Of a stretch of 64,000 nt of DNA, positions 1 to 9,368 are shown one piece after another. This stretch comes from a bacterium (lineage in GTDB: Bacteria > Actinomycetota > Acidimicrobiia > Spongiisociales > UBA5794), in contig JAAETI010000162.1 of assembly GCA_024228555.1 (NCBI GenBank), forward strand, positions 23,001-87,000, given 5' to 3'. The notes under the pieces are model-generated. The model saw nothing but the letters and a program-made list of their open reading frames with translations. It had not been told where the DNA came from and did no database searches. Made by a program: the position numbers and the translations under genes. The first letter of the stretch is position 1, and each line of letters begins with the position of its first letter.

Positions 1-1147
1 CGACATTGAGACAGTCGGTGAGCTTTCCTCCAAAGATCGAAATGACCTTGCGACCGAAGTCGACCTCGATCTCGTGTTTGCGGGAGAGCTTCGTCCAATC
101 GACATCACGCTTGTCCCCGCCGTCGGTTTTGACGACCAGTGGGCGCACCCCTGATCGATCGGAGATGATGTCGTCGTTGGTCAACGGTTTGGCGAGGTCG
201 AGACGAGCATTGATCTGGCCGAGGAGGAACTCTCGATCGTCATCGTCAACCGACGTGTAGGCGGTATCCACCCGCGTGTCCGTGGTCCCGATGACCGACC
301 TTCTTCCCATGGGTATTACATAGAAGAGACGCCCAGTGTCATCGAAGAATGCGAGCACCCGCTCATGATCGGTGAGTCGGGGCACGATCAAATGGATGCC
401 TTTTGAATAGACAACACGATGCTTGGTCCTGAGCCCGAGGTCCTTGTTCAGGCCATCGATGAAGGGCCCGGCGGCGTTGATGATCATCCGAGCGTTGCAG
501 GTGAACTCACGGCCGTCGCCGTCGACATCCCGGAGGGTTGCCTTCCACCCGGCGTCGGTGCGTTCGGCACCAACAAGCTCAACGTAGTTTGCCGCAGTTG
601 CGCCGACATCCATGGCGGACCGGACAAAGCTGAACACGAATCGGCAGTCATTGTCCGGTAGGTAGGCGTCGTAGTACTCGATACCGCCGCGCACGTCCTT
701 GGTATTGATAACCGGCTCAACGGACTCGATCTTGTCCGCGCTGAGGTAGCGGGGGTAGTGGGTCTTGAAACTACCGATGGCCCAATAGGCGGCGCTACCC
801 AGCGCACCAAGCCACGGCGGATGTGGGGAACTGCTATCCATCGCGGCGAGAAAGGGGATTGGCTTGATGTTGTCCGGATAGGACTTGATGAGCCGGTTAC
901 GGGAGACACAGAGTTTGCGGACGAGCAACATCTCGTAGCTCTCCATGTACTTGAAGCCGCCCCAAACGAGGTTTGATGACTCCTGGCTGGTGAAGGCCCC
1001 AAAATCCCCGCGATCAATGAGGGCGACTGAGGCTCCCCTGCCGGCAAGAACGGCCGCTGATACCGCGCCGTTGATGCCCCCTCCCACTATCAAGACATCA
1101 AACGAACCGCTATCGAGCTTGCTGAGGCTAGTTGTTCTTAGTGGCAT
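1..1147 (-). CDS. glpD: Glycerol-3-phosphate dehydrogenase, FAD-dependent (3' end cut off by the window)
   Basis: Oxidises glycerol-3-phosphate to dihydroxyacetone phosphate at the membrane, passing electrons to quinone. Read on the minus strand, the frame is open for about 382 codons and leaves the window. The N-terminus carries the FAD-binding signature VGGGINGAVSAAVLAGRG, then SSNLVWGG. Further along are KGIHLIVPR, RRSVIGTTDTRVD and RSGVRPLV, and the visible part ends in the family motif IFGGKLTDCLN. The C-terminal domain is missing only because the window ends. The start at 1147 (ATG) is tentative: an in-frame ATG at 1186 would add 13 residues, and neither has a clear ribosome binding site. 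It diverges from guaB3 across about 160 bases. No glpK or glpF is adjacent on this side. Confidence 0.93.
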   Translation of the reverse strand, partial: MPLRTTSLSKLDSGSFDVLIVGGGINGAVSAAVLAGRGASVALIDRGDFGAFTSQESSNLVWGGFKYMESYEMLLVRKLCVSRNRLIKSYPDNIKPIPFLAAMDSSSPHPPWLGALGSAAYWAIGSFKTHYPRYLSADKIESVEPVINTKDVRGGIEYYDAYLPDNDCRFVFSFVRSAMDVGATAANYVELVGAERTDAGWKATLRDVDGDGREFTCNARMIINAAGPFIDGLNKDLGLRTKHRVVYSKGIHLIVPRLTDHERVLAFFDDTGRLFYVIPMGRRSVIGTTDTRVDTAYTSVDDDDREFLLGQINARLDLAKPLTNDDIISDRSGVRPLVVKTDGGDKRDVDWTKLSRKHEIEVDFGRKVISIFGGKLTDCLNV

Positions 1148-1304
1148 AGACGCGAGGATAACCGCATCAAATGGTACCGATTCCATCTTGCGACCAGCAA
1201 CCAACATCGGCCGGTGCAGCGCCCGTGAGCTGGGTTCGAACTCTTGTCAGCAACCACCGGCTGGTACGCTGCCGCGTGCTGGCGCCACACGTGGAGGGAT
1301 TCGG

Positions 1305-2462
1305 GTGGAAATTGAGATCGGTATTGCGAAATCGGGCCGTCGCGCCTGGGGCTTTGACGACATTGCGATTGTCCCATCACGGAGGACCCGCGACCCCGAG
1401 GATGTGAGCATGGCGTGGGAGATAGACGCCTTCACCTTCGATTTGCCGATGATGGGCGCCGCCATGGACTCAGCCGTGAGTCCGGCAACGGCGATTCAGA
1501 TCGGGAAGCTCGGCGGATTGGCCGTCCTCAACCTCGAAGGCCTGTGGACCCGCTACGAGGATCCGACAGCTGTCTACGAAGAGATTGGTGCCGCCCCCGC
1601 AGAAACCGCAACCGCCATAATCCAGAAGGTCTACCAAGCACCGGTGCAGCCGGAGTTGATCGGGCGGCGGGTCGAGGAGATCAAGGCCGGGGGAGTGTTG
1701 GCGGCCGCAAGCCTCACCCCGCAAAACGTAGCCAAATGGCATCGGCATGCGCTTGATGCCGGTCTCGACGTTCTTGTTGTCCAGGGAACCGTTGTCTCGG
1801 CGGAACACGTTTCCACACGTACCGAACCCCTCGATCTCTTCAAGTTCATTGCGGAGGTCGGAGTACCGGTGATTGCCGGTGGCGTCGCCTCCTATGCGGG
1901 TGCCTTGCACCTAATGCGGACTGGAGCCGTTGGGGTGCTGGTCGGTGTCGGACCGGGTGCGGCTTGCACGTCGCGGGGCGTACTGGGCATCGGGGTACCG
2001 CAGGCCACCGCGATCGCTGATGCCGCCGGTGCCCGAACTCGGTATCTCGAAGAGACGGGCCGTTACGTTCATGTCATCGCCGATGGCGGAATGCGAACTG
2101 GCGGAGATATCGCCAAGGGGATCGCTTGTGGAGCCGATGCAGTCATGCTTGGCTCCCCGCTCACCGCTGCCACGGAAGCGCCGGCGTGCGGCAACCACTG
2201 GGGGATGGCGACGTTCCACCCGACATTGCCGCGGGGGACAAGGGTCAAGACCGGCGAATTGGGCTCGTTGGAGGAGATCCTGGTCGGACCGGCGCATGAG
2301 AACGACGGCAGACGAAACCTGTTCGGAGCGCTCCGGGTCTCGATGGCGACGACCGGTTACGCCAACGTCAAAGAATTCCAGAAGGCAGAGGTCATGGTTG
2401 CGCCTGCTTTGCAGACCGAGGGCAAGACGCTTCAGAAGTCGCAGCAAGTGGGAATGGGATAG
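1305..2462 (+). CDS. guaB3: GuaB3 family IMP dehydrogenase-related protein
   Basis: A TIM-barrel protein of the IMP dehydrogenase/GMP reductase family; GuaB3 is the short paralog common in Actinomycetota and lacks the CBS domains. The 385-residue length fits. The active-site loop [18 protein letters not shown] places the catalytic cysteine at residue 221, and [20 protein letters not shown] is the phosphate-binding region. The GTG at 1305 is chosen because GGAGGG lies 6 bases upstream and the protein then begins near the conserved [20 protein letters not shown] segment; the frame stays open further upstream without family similarity. Its TAG stop shares a G with the GTG start of guaA, so the two are translationally coupled. 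The precise reaction of GuaB3 in this lineage is not proven by sequence. Confidence 0.93.
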   Translation: MEIEIGIAKSGRRAWGFDDIAIVPSRRTRDPEDVSMAWEIDAFTFDLPMMGAAMDSAVSPATAIQIGKLGGLAVLNLEGLWTRYEDPTAVYEEIGAAPAETATAIIQKVYQAPVQPELIGRRVEEIKAGGVLAAASLTPQNVAKWHRHALDAGLDVLVVQGTVVSAEHVSTRTEPLDLFKFIAEVGVPVIAGGVASYAGALHLMRTGAVGVLVGVGPGAACTSRGVLGIGVPQATAIADAAGARTRYLEETGRYVHVIADGGMRTGGDIAKGIACGADAVMLGSPLTAATEAPACGNHWGMATFHPTLPRGTRVKTGELGSLEEILVGPAHENDGRRNLFGALRVSMATTGYANVKEFQKAEVMVAPALQTEGKTLQKSQQVGMG

Positions 2463-4024
2463 TGCCCGGTCCGGCCGGGCAGGCATCGTCCGGAGACTTC
2501 GACAAGGTCCTGGTTGTTGACTTTGGCGCTCAGTACGCCCAGCTGATCGCCCGGCGGGTCCGCGAAGCCCATGTGTTCTCGGAGATCGTTTCCCGCTCCA
2601 TCACCGCCGAGGAGATCCGCCAACTCGCCCCGGTCGGGATAATCCTGTCTGGGGGGCCGGCATCTGTCTACGCAGACGACGCCTACGACATTGACCCGGG
2701 GATCCTGGCTCTTGGCATCCCAACGTTGGGGATTTGTTACGGCCACCAGGTCATTGCCCACACGTTGGGAGGCAATGTCGCCCAAAACGACGTTGCCGAA
2801 TACGGCCGGGCTGAGATGACTGTTGTCGCTCCGTCAATCATCCTGAGAGGGTTGCCCGATGAGCAGGTGGTCTGGATGAGTCACAGCGACGCTGTCACCG
2901 AACCGCCGGCGGGCTTCGCCGTCACTGCGGCGACTCCAGATTCGCCGGTGGCGGCAATGGAAGACCCCAGCCGTGGGATATACGGCGTCCAATTCCATCC
3001 GGAGGTCGGGCACACCGATCGCGGCCAGGAGATGTTGAAGCATTTCCTATACGAGGCTTGTGGGGCTCGGCCATTGTGGACTCACGCCAGCATCATCGAG
3101 CAATCGATCGATGCGGTCCGCGCCACGGTCGATGGGGGATCGGTGATCTGCGGACTGTCGGGTGGCGTCGACTCTTCCGTTGCCGCTGCACTAGTCCACA
3201 AAGCGATCGGCGATCAGTTGGTCTGCGTCTTTGTTGATCATGGGCTGCTCCGCAAGGACGAAGCGGTCCAGGTCGAGCAGACCTTCCGATCCTCATTCCA
3301 TATGAACCTGATCCATGTGAATGCCGAGGACCGGTTCCTGACCGCGCTCGCCGGTGTTGCCGACCCCGAAGAGAAGCGGAAGATCATTGGGGAGACGTTC
3401 ATCAGGGTCTTCGAGGAAGTTGCCACCGAAGTGACCGACGTGCGCTTCCTCGTCCAAGGGACGTTGTATCCGGACGTCATCGAGTCGGGAACTGCCGACG
3501 CTGCGAAGATCAAGAGCCATCACAATGTTGGCGGTCTCCCCGAGGACATGGAGCTGAGCCTCATCGAACCGCTGCGAGACCTCTTCAAGGATGAGGTACG
3601 GGCTGTCGGTGAGGAACTTGGGATACCCGAAGAGATCGTTTGGCGCCAGCCTTTTCCGGGCCCCGGCCTCGCCGTCAGAATCATCGGTGAGGTCACCAAG
3701 GAGCGGCTGGACATCCTGCGGGCAGCAGACGCGATTGTCCTGGAGGAAGTAATCCGAGCCGGGCTGTATAACGAGCTGTGGCAGAGTTTTGCGGTGCTCC
3801 CGGCAATCCGGTCCGTTGGGGTTCAGGGCGACGGGCGTACCTACGCCTACCCGATTGTGATCCGTGCGGTAACCAGCGAGGATGCGATGACTGCCGACTG
3901 GGCTCGGCTGCCCTATGAGGTGCTGGAGCGCATCTCTTCACGCGTCATCAACGAGGTTGAGGGTATCAATCGTGTTGCTTACGACATATCCTCAAAGCCA
4001 CCGTCAACAATCGAGTGGGAATAG
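2462..4024 (+). CDS. guaA: GMP synthase (glutamine-hydrolysing)
   Basis: Converts XMP to GMP using ATP and glutamine, the last step of guanine nucleotide synthesis. The N-terminal class I glutamine amidotransferase domain has the nucleophile motif LGICYGHQ (Cys near residue 91) and FHPEVGHTD. The ATP-pyrophosphatase domain has the P-loop [13 protein letters not shown] near residue 230. [10 protein letters not shown] and the dimerisation-domain ending [11 protein letters not shown] are both present. At 520 residues it is full length. The GTG start overlaps the stop of guaB3 by one base. This guaB3-guaA coupling puts two guanine-branch genes in one operon. Confidence 0.97.
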   Translation: MPGPAGQASSGDFDKVLVVDFGAQYAQLIARRVREAHVFSEIVSRSITAEEIRQLAPVGIILSGGPASVYADDAYDIDPGILALGIPTLGICYGHQVIAHTLGGNVAQNDVAEYGRAEMTVVAPSIILRGLPDEQVVWMSHSDAVTEPPAGFAVTAATPDSPVAAMEDPSRGIYGVQFHPEVGHTDRGQEMLKHFLYEACGARPLWTHASIIEQSIDAVRATVDGGSVICGLSGGVDSSVAAALVHKAIGDQLVCVFVDHGLLRKDEAVQVEQTFRSSFHMNLIHVNAEDRFLTALAGVADPEEKRKIIGETFIRVFEEVATEVTDVRFLVQGTLYPDVIESGTADAAKIKSHHNVGGLPEDMELSLIEPLRDLFKDEVRAVGEELGIPEEIVWRQPFPGPGLAVRIIGEVTKERLDILRAADAIVLEEVIRAGLYNELWQSFAVLPAIRSVGVQGDGRTYAYPIVIRAVTSEDAMTADWARLPYEVLERISSRVINEVEGINRVAYDISSKPPSTIEWE

Positions 4025-4133
4025 GCCAATCTCGGCCGAGGTAGGGTGCGGCGTCACAGAGCGACGTTATACCTCAAGTGGTATCTCGGTCGCGTCGATA
4101 GGCTGAAGAACGGGCGCCAGAAGGACAATTACG

Positions 4134-6623
4134 TTGAGTTGGAGCGCAGACCCTGAGCTTCTCCAGATGTTTCTCGATGAGGTCGCGGAGAGATCGCAGC
4201 GACTAATCGAGGGCGGCAAAGCCATGAAGAGTGGTGGAGTCGACGACGAGATGTCTAGCGTCATGTTGCGCGAGGGTCACACCATCAAAGGCACCGCAAG
4301 GGTGATGGGCTTCGAAGCAATTTCTGACGCAGGGAAGATGATCGAAGACCTGTGGCGCGCCGTCAAGGCAGGCGATGTCGAGCCCTATCCCAACCTCGGC
4401 CGCTGCCTGGTCGCATTGTCGGAGACGCTCAACGATGCCACCAAGGCAGATCCGGACACCGGTAGCCCCGAAATGGTCGATGCCATGGAGAAGCTAAACC
4501 GCGCTACCGGCTACATGCTTGGCGAGCCGGCCGATGGGTCCGCCGAACCTGCATCCACCCCAGCACCGCCGCCCCCAGCAGCCGACGCCGACGCTGAGAT
4601 TGCCGACGTTGTCCAGCTGCCTGGTGCGCTCACCGTCGAGCAGATTCAGGAGCCGGTCCCCGAGACTGTCGAACCACCCCCCGCTCCTCCTTCCGAAGTA
4701 ACCGCTCCGCCGGTTTCGCCCCAAGAGACCGCACCAACCCCCGCCCCAGAGGTGGCCGCCCCGCCCGTTCCCGCCGAGGCGACTGCACCGCCCGCTGCCG
4801 AACCGGTCCGCAAGCCGTTTGACCCGTTCAGGAACCGCTACGTGGACACGGACCCTGCACCCACCTCGCCTGCCCCCGAACCCCCGCCGGTCGTTGCCGC
4901 CCCTGCCCAGCCAGGCGCTTCCCAGCAAGCGAAACCGTTTCCCCAGAGCCCGGGTGCAGTAGCTGGGCAGAGTATCTCTCCGGACTCTGTGCAAGGACAC
5001 GAGTCGATCGGTACCGTCATCTCCGACGATCCTGAGGTCTATGGCCCCGATCTCGGTGGGCTGCTGGGAGCGTTGGAGAATTGGGCCTCCGGCCAGACTA
5101 TCCAGGTCAGTGCCGGACGTCTCTATCGGTTGATCAACTACGTCGCAAGCATGCGGGTCGAGCTCGACAGCATGCTTGCCGAGATGAGATACGCCCCGAC
5201 CGTGACACTGGAGATGGTCGAGCACATGACCGACTTGGTTCGAGCAACCTCGGCCCTCGAGATGAACGCCATGGAACTCGGTGCGGTGCCGGTCCGTCAG
5301 ATGACTAACACCCTTCCCCAGCTGGTTCGCTACCTGGCAAAGAAGCTGGGCAAAGAGATCCGATTCGAGATCCAGGCCGTTGACGATCTCGACATCGACC
5401 GCCAGGTCCTCGACAAGATTTCCGATCCGGTCCGCCAACTGATCGTCAATGCCATCAACCATGGCATCGAGTCGCCGGATGTCCGGGAGGCTGCGGGCAA
5501 GGTGGCGACGGGTGTCATTTCGGTATCGTTGGCGCGGCGTGGAGCCAGCTTCGAGGTCGTTGTTGCCGATGACGGTGCGGGCATCAACTACGCAATGGTC
5601 CATCAGCTCGCAGTCGCACAGGGTTTGGTCGCTGAGGACGCCCCCATCGACCCCGAGACACTGCGCCCGATCATCTTCTTCCCCGGCTTCACTACAACCG
5701 CGGGCGACGAGCTGAACAGCGTTGGTGCCGGTCTCTCCAACGTCGCAGATGCGGTTGAATCCCTGTACGGACGGATCCGCATCGAGTCCCACGATGGCGT
5801 CGGGACAACGGTCACCCTTGTCGTGCCGACGGTACGCGATCTGCAGCGGGTTCTAATTGTCGATTCCGGCGGCATGAAGTGGGGTATCCCCGAGGCCGTC
5901 GTGGATGCCGTGATCCCGATCGAGTCTGCACCAATCCGGGTGGAGGGTGAGCGTCAGTCGCTGCACTTCGAGGGCAACGAACTGCCGGTGGCCACCATCG
6001 CATCCGTCGTCGGGGCTACCGACAATCGTCAGACAACCCAGGTCGTTGCGATCTCGCACCGCGCCGGCAAAGCCGCGCTCACGGTCACCGACGTGCTCGG
6101 CATTCGCGAAGTTGCCGCCAAGGAACTGGGGCCGGTTGTTGCCAGCCCGTCCCACATCACTGGTGCGGCTCTGATGGGCGGTGGCGATGTGGTCCTAGTC
6201 CTCGATGCCGGAGCCGTCGTGCAGCTCTGTCAGGCTGTGCCCCAGCCGGTCGCCGCACGAGCCCGGGTCCTAGTTGTCGACGACTCGCAGGGTGCCCGCG
6301 CCGTGATCGCCGGATCGCTGGCATCGAGTGGATTCAGTACGAGCGTTGCCGAGAGTGCTTTTGAGGCGATGGAGATTCTCAACGAGGAGCGTGTCGATGC
6401 TCTTGTCGTCGACTTCTCCATGCCCGCCCAGGACGGTGTTCAGTTTGTCAACAAGGTGAGGGGTGCTGGCATCCAGATCCCGATCATCATGCTCTCGGGC
6501 GTCGCCAAGACGGCCGACCAGGAGCGTGCTCTTGAGGCGGGTGTGAACGCATTCTTCGAGAAGGCGGACTTCCGTGAAGGGGCCCTTGCTGCTCAACTGC
6601 GGGCGCTGTTGGGATCCGGATAG
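4134..6623 (+). CDS. CheA-like hybrid histidine kinase (Hpt, kinase core, CheW-like, receiver)
   Basis: An 829-residue signalling protein built like chemotaxis kinase CheA with a receiver fused at the end. Residues 1-110 form an Hpt domain with the phosphorylatable His49 in EGHTIKGTARVMGF. Residues 150-270 are a Pro/Ala/Glu-rich linker. Residues 310-420 match the CheA dimerisation region. The ATPase core has the N box LIVNAINHGIESP near 435, DDGAGI near 480 and SVGAGLSN. A CheW-like domain spans about 565-700. The final 115 residues are a receiver with VVDD and the acceptor Asp in VVDFSMPAQDG near 760. The TTG start at 4134 follows AGAAGGA. No cheW, cheY, cheB, receptor or flagellar gene is in the window, so the pathway is unknown; non-chemotaxis CheA homologues control motility, development or second messengers elsewhere. 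Confidence 0.85.
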   Translation: MSWSADPELLQMFLDEVAERSQRLIEGGKAMKSGGVDDEMSSVMLREGHTIKGTARVMGFEAISDAGKMIEDLWRAVKAGDVEPYPNLGRCLVALSETLNDATKADPDTGSPEMVDAMEKLNRATGYMLGEPADGSAEPASTPAPPPPAADADAEIADVVQLPGALTVEQIQEPVPETVEPPPAPPSEVTAPPVSPQETAPTPAPEVAAPPVPAEATAPPAAEPVRKPFDPFRNRYVDTDPAPTSPAPEPPPVVAAPAQPGASQQAKPFPQSPGAVAGQSISPDSVQGHESIGTVISDDPEVYGPDLGGLLGALENWASGQTIQVSAGRLYRLINYVASMRVELDSMLAEMRYAPTVTLEMVEHMTDLVRATSALEMNAMELGAVPVRQMTNTLPQLVRYLAKKLGKEIRFEIQAVDDLDIDRQVLDKISDPVRQLIVNAINHGIESPDVREAAGKVATGVISVSLARRGASFEVVVADDGAGINYAMVHQLAVAQGLVAEDAPIDPETLRPIIFFPGFTTTAGDELNSVGAGLSNVADAVESLYGRIRIESHDGVGTTVTLVVPTVRDLQRVLIVDSGGMKWGIPEAVVDAVIPIESAPIRVEGERQSLHFEGNELPVATIASVVGATDNRQTTQVVAISHRAGKAALTVTDVLGIREVAAKELGPVVASPSHITGAALMGGGDVVLVLDAGAVVQLCQAVPQPVAARARVLVVDDSQGARAVIAGSLASSGFSTSVAESAFEAMEILNEERVDALVVDFSMPAQDGVQFVNKVRGAGIQIPIIMLSGVAKTADQERALEAGVNAFFEKADFREGALAAQLRALLGSG

Positions 6624-6644
6624 CCTCGCTTCGCCCCCCGAACT

Positions 6645-6668
6645 GAGAGCTACACCGTTGTAGTTCTC
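6645..6668 (+). terminator. Stem-loop between the CheA-like gene and pcrA
   Basis: Arms 6645-6654 and 6659-6668 pair over 10 bases with one G-U and a 4-base loop (GAGAGCTACA / TGTAGTTCTC). It lies 22 bases after the kinase stop and just before the pcrA -10. There is no long T tract, so it may be a weak terminator or an operator. Confidence 0.4.
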
Positions 6669-6675
6669 GTCACCG

Positions 6676-6681
6676 TATACT
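6676..6681 (+). promoter_or_regulatory. -10 element of a leaderless pcrA transcript
   Basis: TATACT matches the -10 consensus at 5 of 6 positions and sits 8 bases before the pcrA ATG. There is no ribosome binding site between them. This spacing puts the transcription start at or next to the start codon. No good -35 was seen. Confidence 0.5.
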
Positions 6682-6689
6682 CCTTCCCC

Positions 6690-8858
6690 ATGCCCGATTC
6701 CGCACTTCTCGAGGGACTCAACCCTGCCCAACGCCAGGCCGTGGCCGCCATCGATGGCCCGCTGCTCGTCGTTGCGGGTGCCGGTTCCGGCAAGACTCGG
6801 GTGCTTACGAGACGTGTTGCTCATCTGATCCGAGACCACAATGTATCTCCGTTTGCCATCCTTGCGATCACCTTCACCAACAAGGCCGCATCCGAGATGA
6901 AGGAGAGAGTCGCGGCTCTGGTGGGCTCGGTCGGCCGCGACATGTGGGTATCCACGTTCCACAGCGCTTGCTCGCGCATCTTGCGGCGAGAAGCCCACCA
7001 TCTCGGCTACCGATCGTCGTTCTCGATCTACGACTCGGCGGACTCGCTTCGGCTCGTGACGATGTGCGTCAAGGATCTCGATCTCGATCCCAAACGGTTT
7101 CCCCCGCGCAGCATTCGAGCCGCGATCTCCAATGCCAAGAACGAACTGATCGACTACGAGTCCTTTGCCTCTTCCGATTCCGGGTTCTACCACGAGAAAG
7201 TGGCGGATGTCTATCGCCTCTATCAGCAACGGATGGTCGAAGCGTCGGCGATGGATTTCGACGACCTTCTCATGCTGACCGTTGACCTTTTCCGACTCCA
7301 TCCCGAGGTGTTGCGGAGGTATCAAGACAGATTCGAGTACGTGCTCGTCGACGAGTATCAAGACACCAACCACGCCCAGTACGTGCTCGTTCGATTACTC
7401 ACCGAGGTACACCACAATCTCTGCGTGGTGGGGGACGGCGACCAGAGCATCTACCGCTTCCGCGGCGCCGACATCCGCAACATCAACGAGTTCGAGAAGG
7501 ACTTCCCCGACGCCCAGATCGTCATGCTGGAGCAGAACTACCGATCAACCGAGACGATTCTGCAGGCTGCGAACACCGTGATTGCCAACAACCCGAACCG
7601 CAAGCCGAAACGTCTGTGGACCGAGTTCGACCACGGGGACAAGATTGTTAGCTATGAGGCGGAGGACGAGCACGACGAGGCAGGCTTCGTAGCGGACGCC
7701 GTTGCCGATTTGCGAGCCCAGGGCCGTAATGCCCGCGACATTGCAGTCTTCTACCGGACCAATGCGCAGAGCCGTGTCCTTGAAGAGACCTTCGTGAATC
7801 ACCAACAGCCGTACCAGGTGGTTGGTGGCGTCAAGTACTACGACCGGCGTGAGGTCAAAGACGTGCTGGCCTACCTCAGGGTGATCACCAACCCCGATGA
7901 CACCGTTGGAGTGAAGCGGATCGTCAACGTCCCGAAACGAGCGATCGGTACGACCAGCGTTGCCCACGTCGATCGCCACGCCGAAGACAGGAAACTCAGT
8001 TTCATGGGGGCGCTGCGCGATGCCCCAGAGAATGCACGTCTGTCGAAGCGGGCCCAGAAGTCGATGCTCGAGTTTGTCGGGCTGATCGATCACCTCACTT
8101 TCTTGGCCGAGCAGGGACCGACCGCAGGTCTCGAGGCGATCCTCTCGGAGACCGGCTATCTCGACATGATCAGGTCGGAGCGGTCGATCGAAGCGATGGG
8201 TCGCGAAGAGAACCTGAGAGAGTTGGTATCTGCCGCAGGGGACTTCGAGGAGAACGGACCCATCTCATACGGTCGTGACGAGTGGGCCGCCCTCGACGGT
8301 CTCCGCAAGACAGAGCTCTTCTTGGAGTCGATCAGCCTCGTCACCGATGTCGATTCCTACGACGACAGCGAAGTAGTGACCTTGATGACCATGCACAATG
8401 CCAAAGGGCTGGAGTTCCCTGTGGTGTTCATTGTCGGCATGGAAGACGGCGTCTTTCCGCACATGCGTTCGCTTGGTGATCCTGCCGAACTCGAGGAGGA
8501 ACGTCGTCTCTGCTACGTGGGTATCACCCGAGCGATGGAGCGTCTGTTTCTCAGCAGGGCGTGGAGTCGCAACATGTTCGGAACCAACAACTACAACCCG
8601 CCAAGCCGATTCCTCAAGGAACTTCCCGACAACCTCGTCGAAAGCGCTCGGAAACGAAAACGGCGCTCCAAGTTCGACACCAGCACCGCCCGCCCGACTA
8701 TCAAAGCCGCAGAGTTGGAAGTCGGTGACCGAGTGCGGCATACGAAGTGGGGAGAGGGCACGATCCGCCGTGTCGTTGGCGTTGAGGCGGTCGTCAACTT
8801 CGACGGTCTCGGTGTGAAGCACCTTCATCTCGAGCTGGCACCGCTGGAGAAGGTGTAG
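6690..8858 (+). CDS. pcrA: UvrD/PcrA-type ATP-dependent DNA helicase
   Basis: Superfamily 1A 3'-5' helicase for repair and for removing recombination filaments and stalled complexes. It begins with the Q-motif region LLEGLNPAQRQAV, then Walker A AGAGSGKT near residue 30. VLVDEYQDTNHAQY is motif II, GDGDQSIYRFRGAD motif III, NYRS motif IV, and VTLMTMHNAKGLEFPVVF with RRLCYVGITRAMERL motifs V/VI. The last 50 residues (VGDRVRHTKWGEGTIRRV) form the small C-terminal domain that in PcrA contacts RNA polymerase. At 722 residues it matches PcrA length. The ATG at 6690 has no ribosome binding site but has a TATACT -10 just upstream, so it is probably read from a leaderless mRNA. Confidence 0.95.
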   Translation: MPDSALLEGLNPAQRQAVAAIDGPLLVVAGAGSGKTRVLTRRVAHLIRDHNVSPFAILAITFTNKAASEMKERVAALVGSVGRDMWVSTFHSACSRILRREAHHLGYRSSFSIYDSADSLRLVTMCVKDLDLDPKRFPPRSIRAAISNAKNELIDYESFASSDSGFYHEKVADVYRLYQQRMVEASAMDFDDLLMLTVDLFRLHPEVLRRYQDRFEYVLVDEYQDTNHAQYVLVRLLTEVHHNLCVVGDGDQSIYRFRGADIRNINEFEKDFPDAQIVMLEQNYRSTETILQAANTVIANNPNRKPKRLWTEFDHGDKIVSYEAEDEHDEAGFVADAVADLRAQGRNARDIAVFYRTNAQSRVLEETFVNHQQPYQVVGGVKYYDRREVKDVLAYLRVITNPDDTVGVKRIVNVPKRAIGTTSVAHVDRHAEDRKLSFMGALRDAPENARLSKRAQKSMLEFVGLIDHLTFLAEQGPTAGLEAILSETGYLDMIRSERSIEAMGREENLRELVSAAGDFEENGPISYGRDEWAALDGLRKTELFLESISLVTDVDSYDDSEVVTLMTMHNAKGLEFPVVFIVGMEDGVFPHMRSLGDPAELEEERRLCYVGITRAMERLFLSRAWSRNMFGTNNYNPPSRFLKELPDNLVESARKRKRRSKFDTSTARPTIKAAELEVGDRVRHTKWGEGTIRRVVGVEAVVNFDGLGVKHLHLELAPLEKV

Positions 8859-8901
8859 CGCTGCGCCGGCAGCTTTGGCTCCGGCTAATGTCAGCAACGA
8901 A

Positions 8902-9297
8902 ATGCCAGTCCGAATTCTCATCGCCAAACCCGGTCTCGACGGTCACGATCGTGGCGCCAAGGTGGTCTCACGTGCTTTGCGCGATTCCGGGTGCGAAGTC
9001 ATCTACAGCGGTCTCCATCAGACAGCCGAACAGGTGGTGGAGACTGCCATACAGGAGGACGTTGATGGCATTGGGCTGTCGGTGTTGTCCGGAGCCCACA
9101 TGACGCTCTTCCCGCGAGTTGTTGAACTGCTCAGGGAGCGTCAGGCTGAGGACATTGTTGTATTCGGCGGCGGGATCATCCCCGACGAAGATATCCCCGA
9201 ACTGCAGGCCGCGGGGCTGGAGATGATATTTACGCCCGGTACACCGTTGTCAGAGATCACAGATTGGGTTGACGAGCGATTCTCGCAGACTGACTGA
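8902..9297 (+). CDS. Stand-alone cobalamin (B12)-binding domain protein, methylmalonyl-CoA mutase C-terminal type
   Basis: About 131 residues forming only the B12-binding Rossmann-like domain of acyl-CoA mutases. The base-off/His-on signature is clear: [13 protein letters not shown] (DxHxxG), [10 protein letters not shown] (SxL) and [12 protein letters not shown] (GG). In two-subunit mutases this domain partners a separate catalytic chain that isomerises methylmalonyl-CoA, ethylmalonyl-CoA or 2-hydroxyisobutyryl-CoA. No catalytic subunit or MeaB GTPase is in the window. ATG 8902 is chosen because the family normally starts just before the first strand; TTG 8875 in frame is an alternative and neither has a strong ribosome binding site. 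It sits upstream of sucCD, and succinyl-CoA is the product of methylmalonyl-CoA mutase, which makes that role the simplest inference. Confidence 0.85.
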   Translation: MPVRILIAKPGLDGHDRGAKVVSRALRDSGCEVIYSGLHQTAEQVVETAIQEDVDGIGLSVLSGAHMTLFPRVVELLRERQAEDIVVFGGGIIPDEDIPELQAAGLEMIFTPGTPLSEITDWVDERFSQTD

Positions 9298-9368
9298 GGA
9301 ACGCTCGCCACCCGTCACCGACACACTCCGCCATGGTCTTCGATTGGCCGGCGCAAAGGAGGACCAAC

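Noticed and set aside
1130..1310. Strong promoter for guaB3 (TTGTCA-N15-TACGCT at 1244-1270)
   Set aside because: The spacer is too short and the boxes are only partial matches, so I did not list it as a feature.
4494..5792. 432-codon open frame on the minus strand inside the CheA-like gene
   Set aside because: It mirrors the Pro-rich linker and kinase core, has no domain and no ribosome binding site, and the plus-strand frame has clear motifs. Long antisense frames are expected at this GC content.
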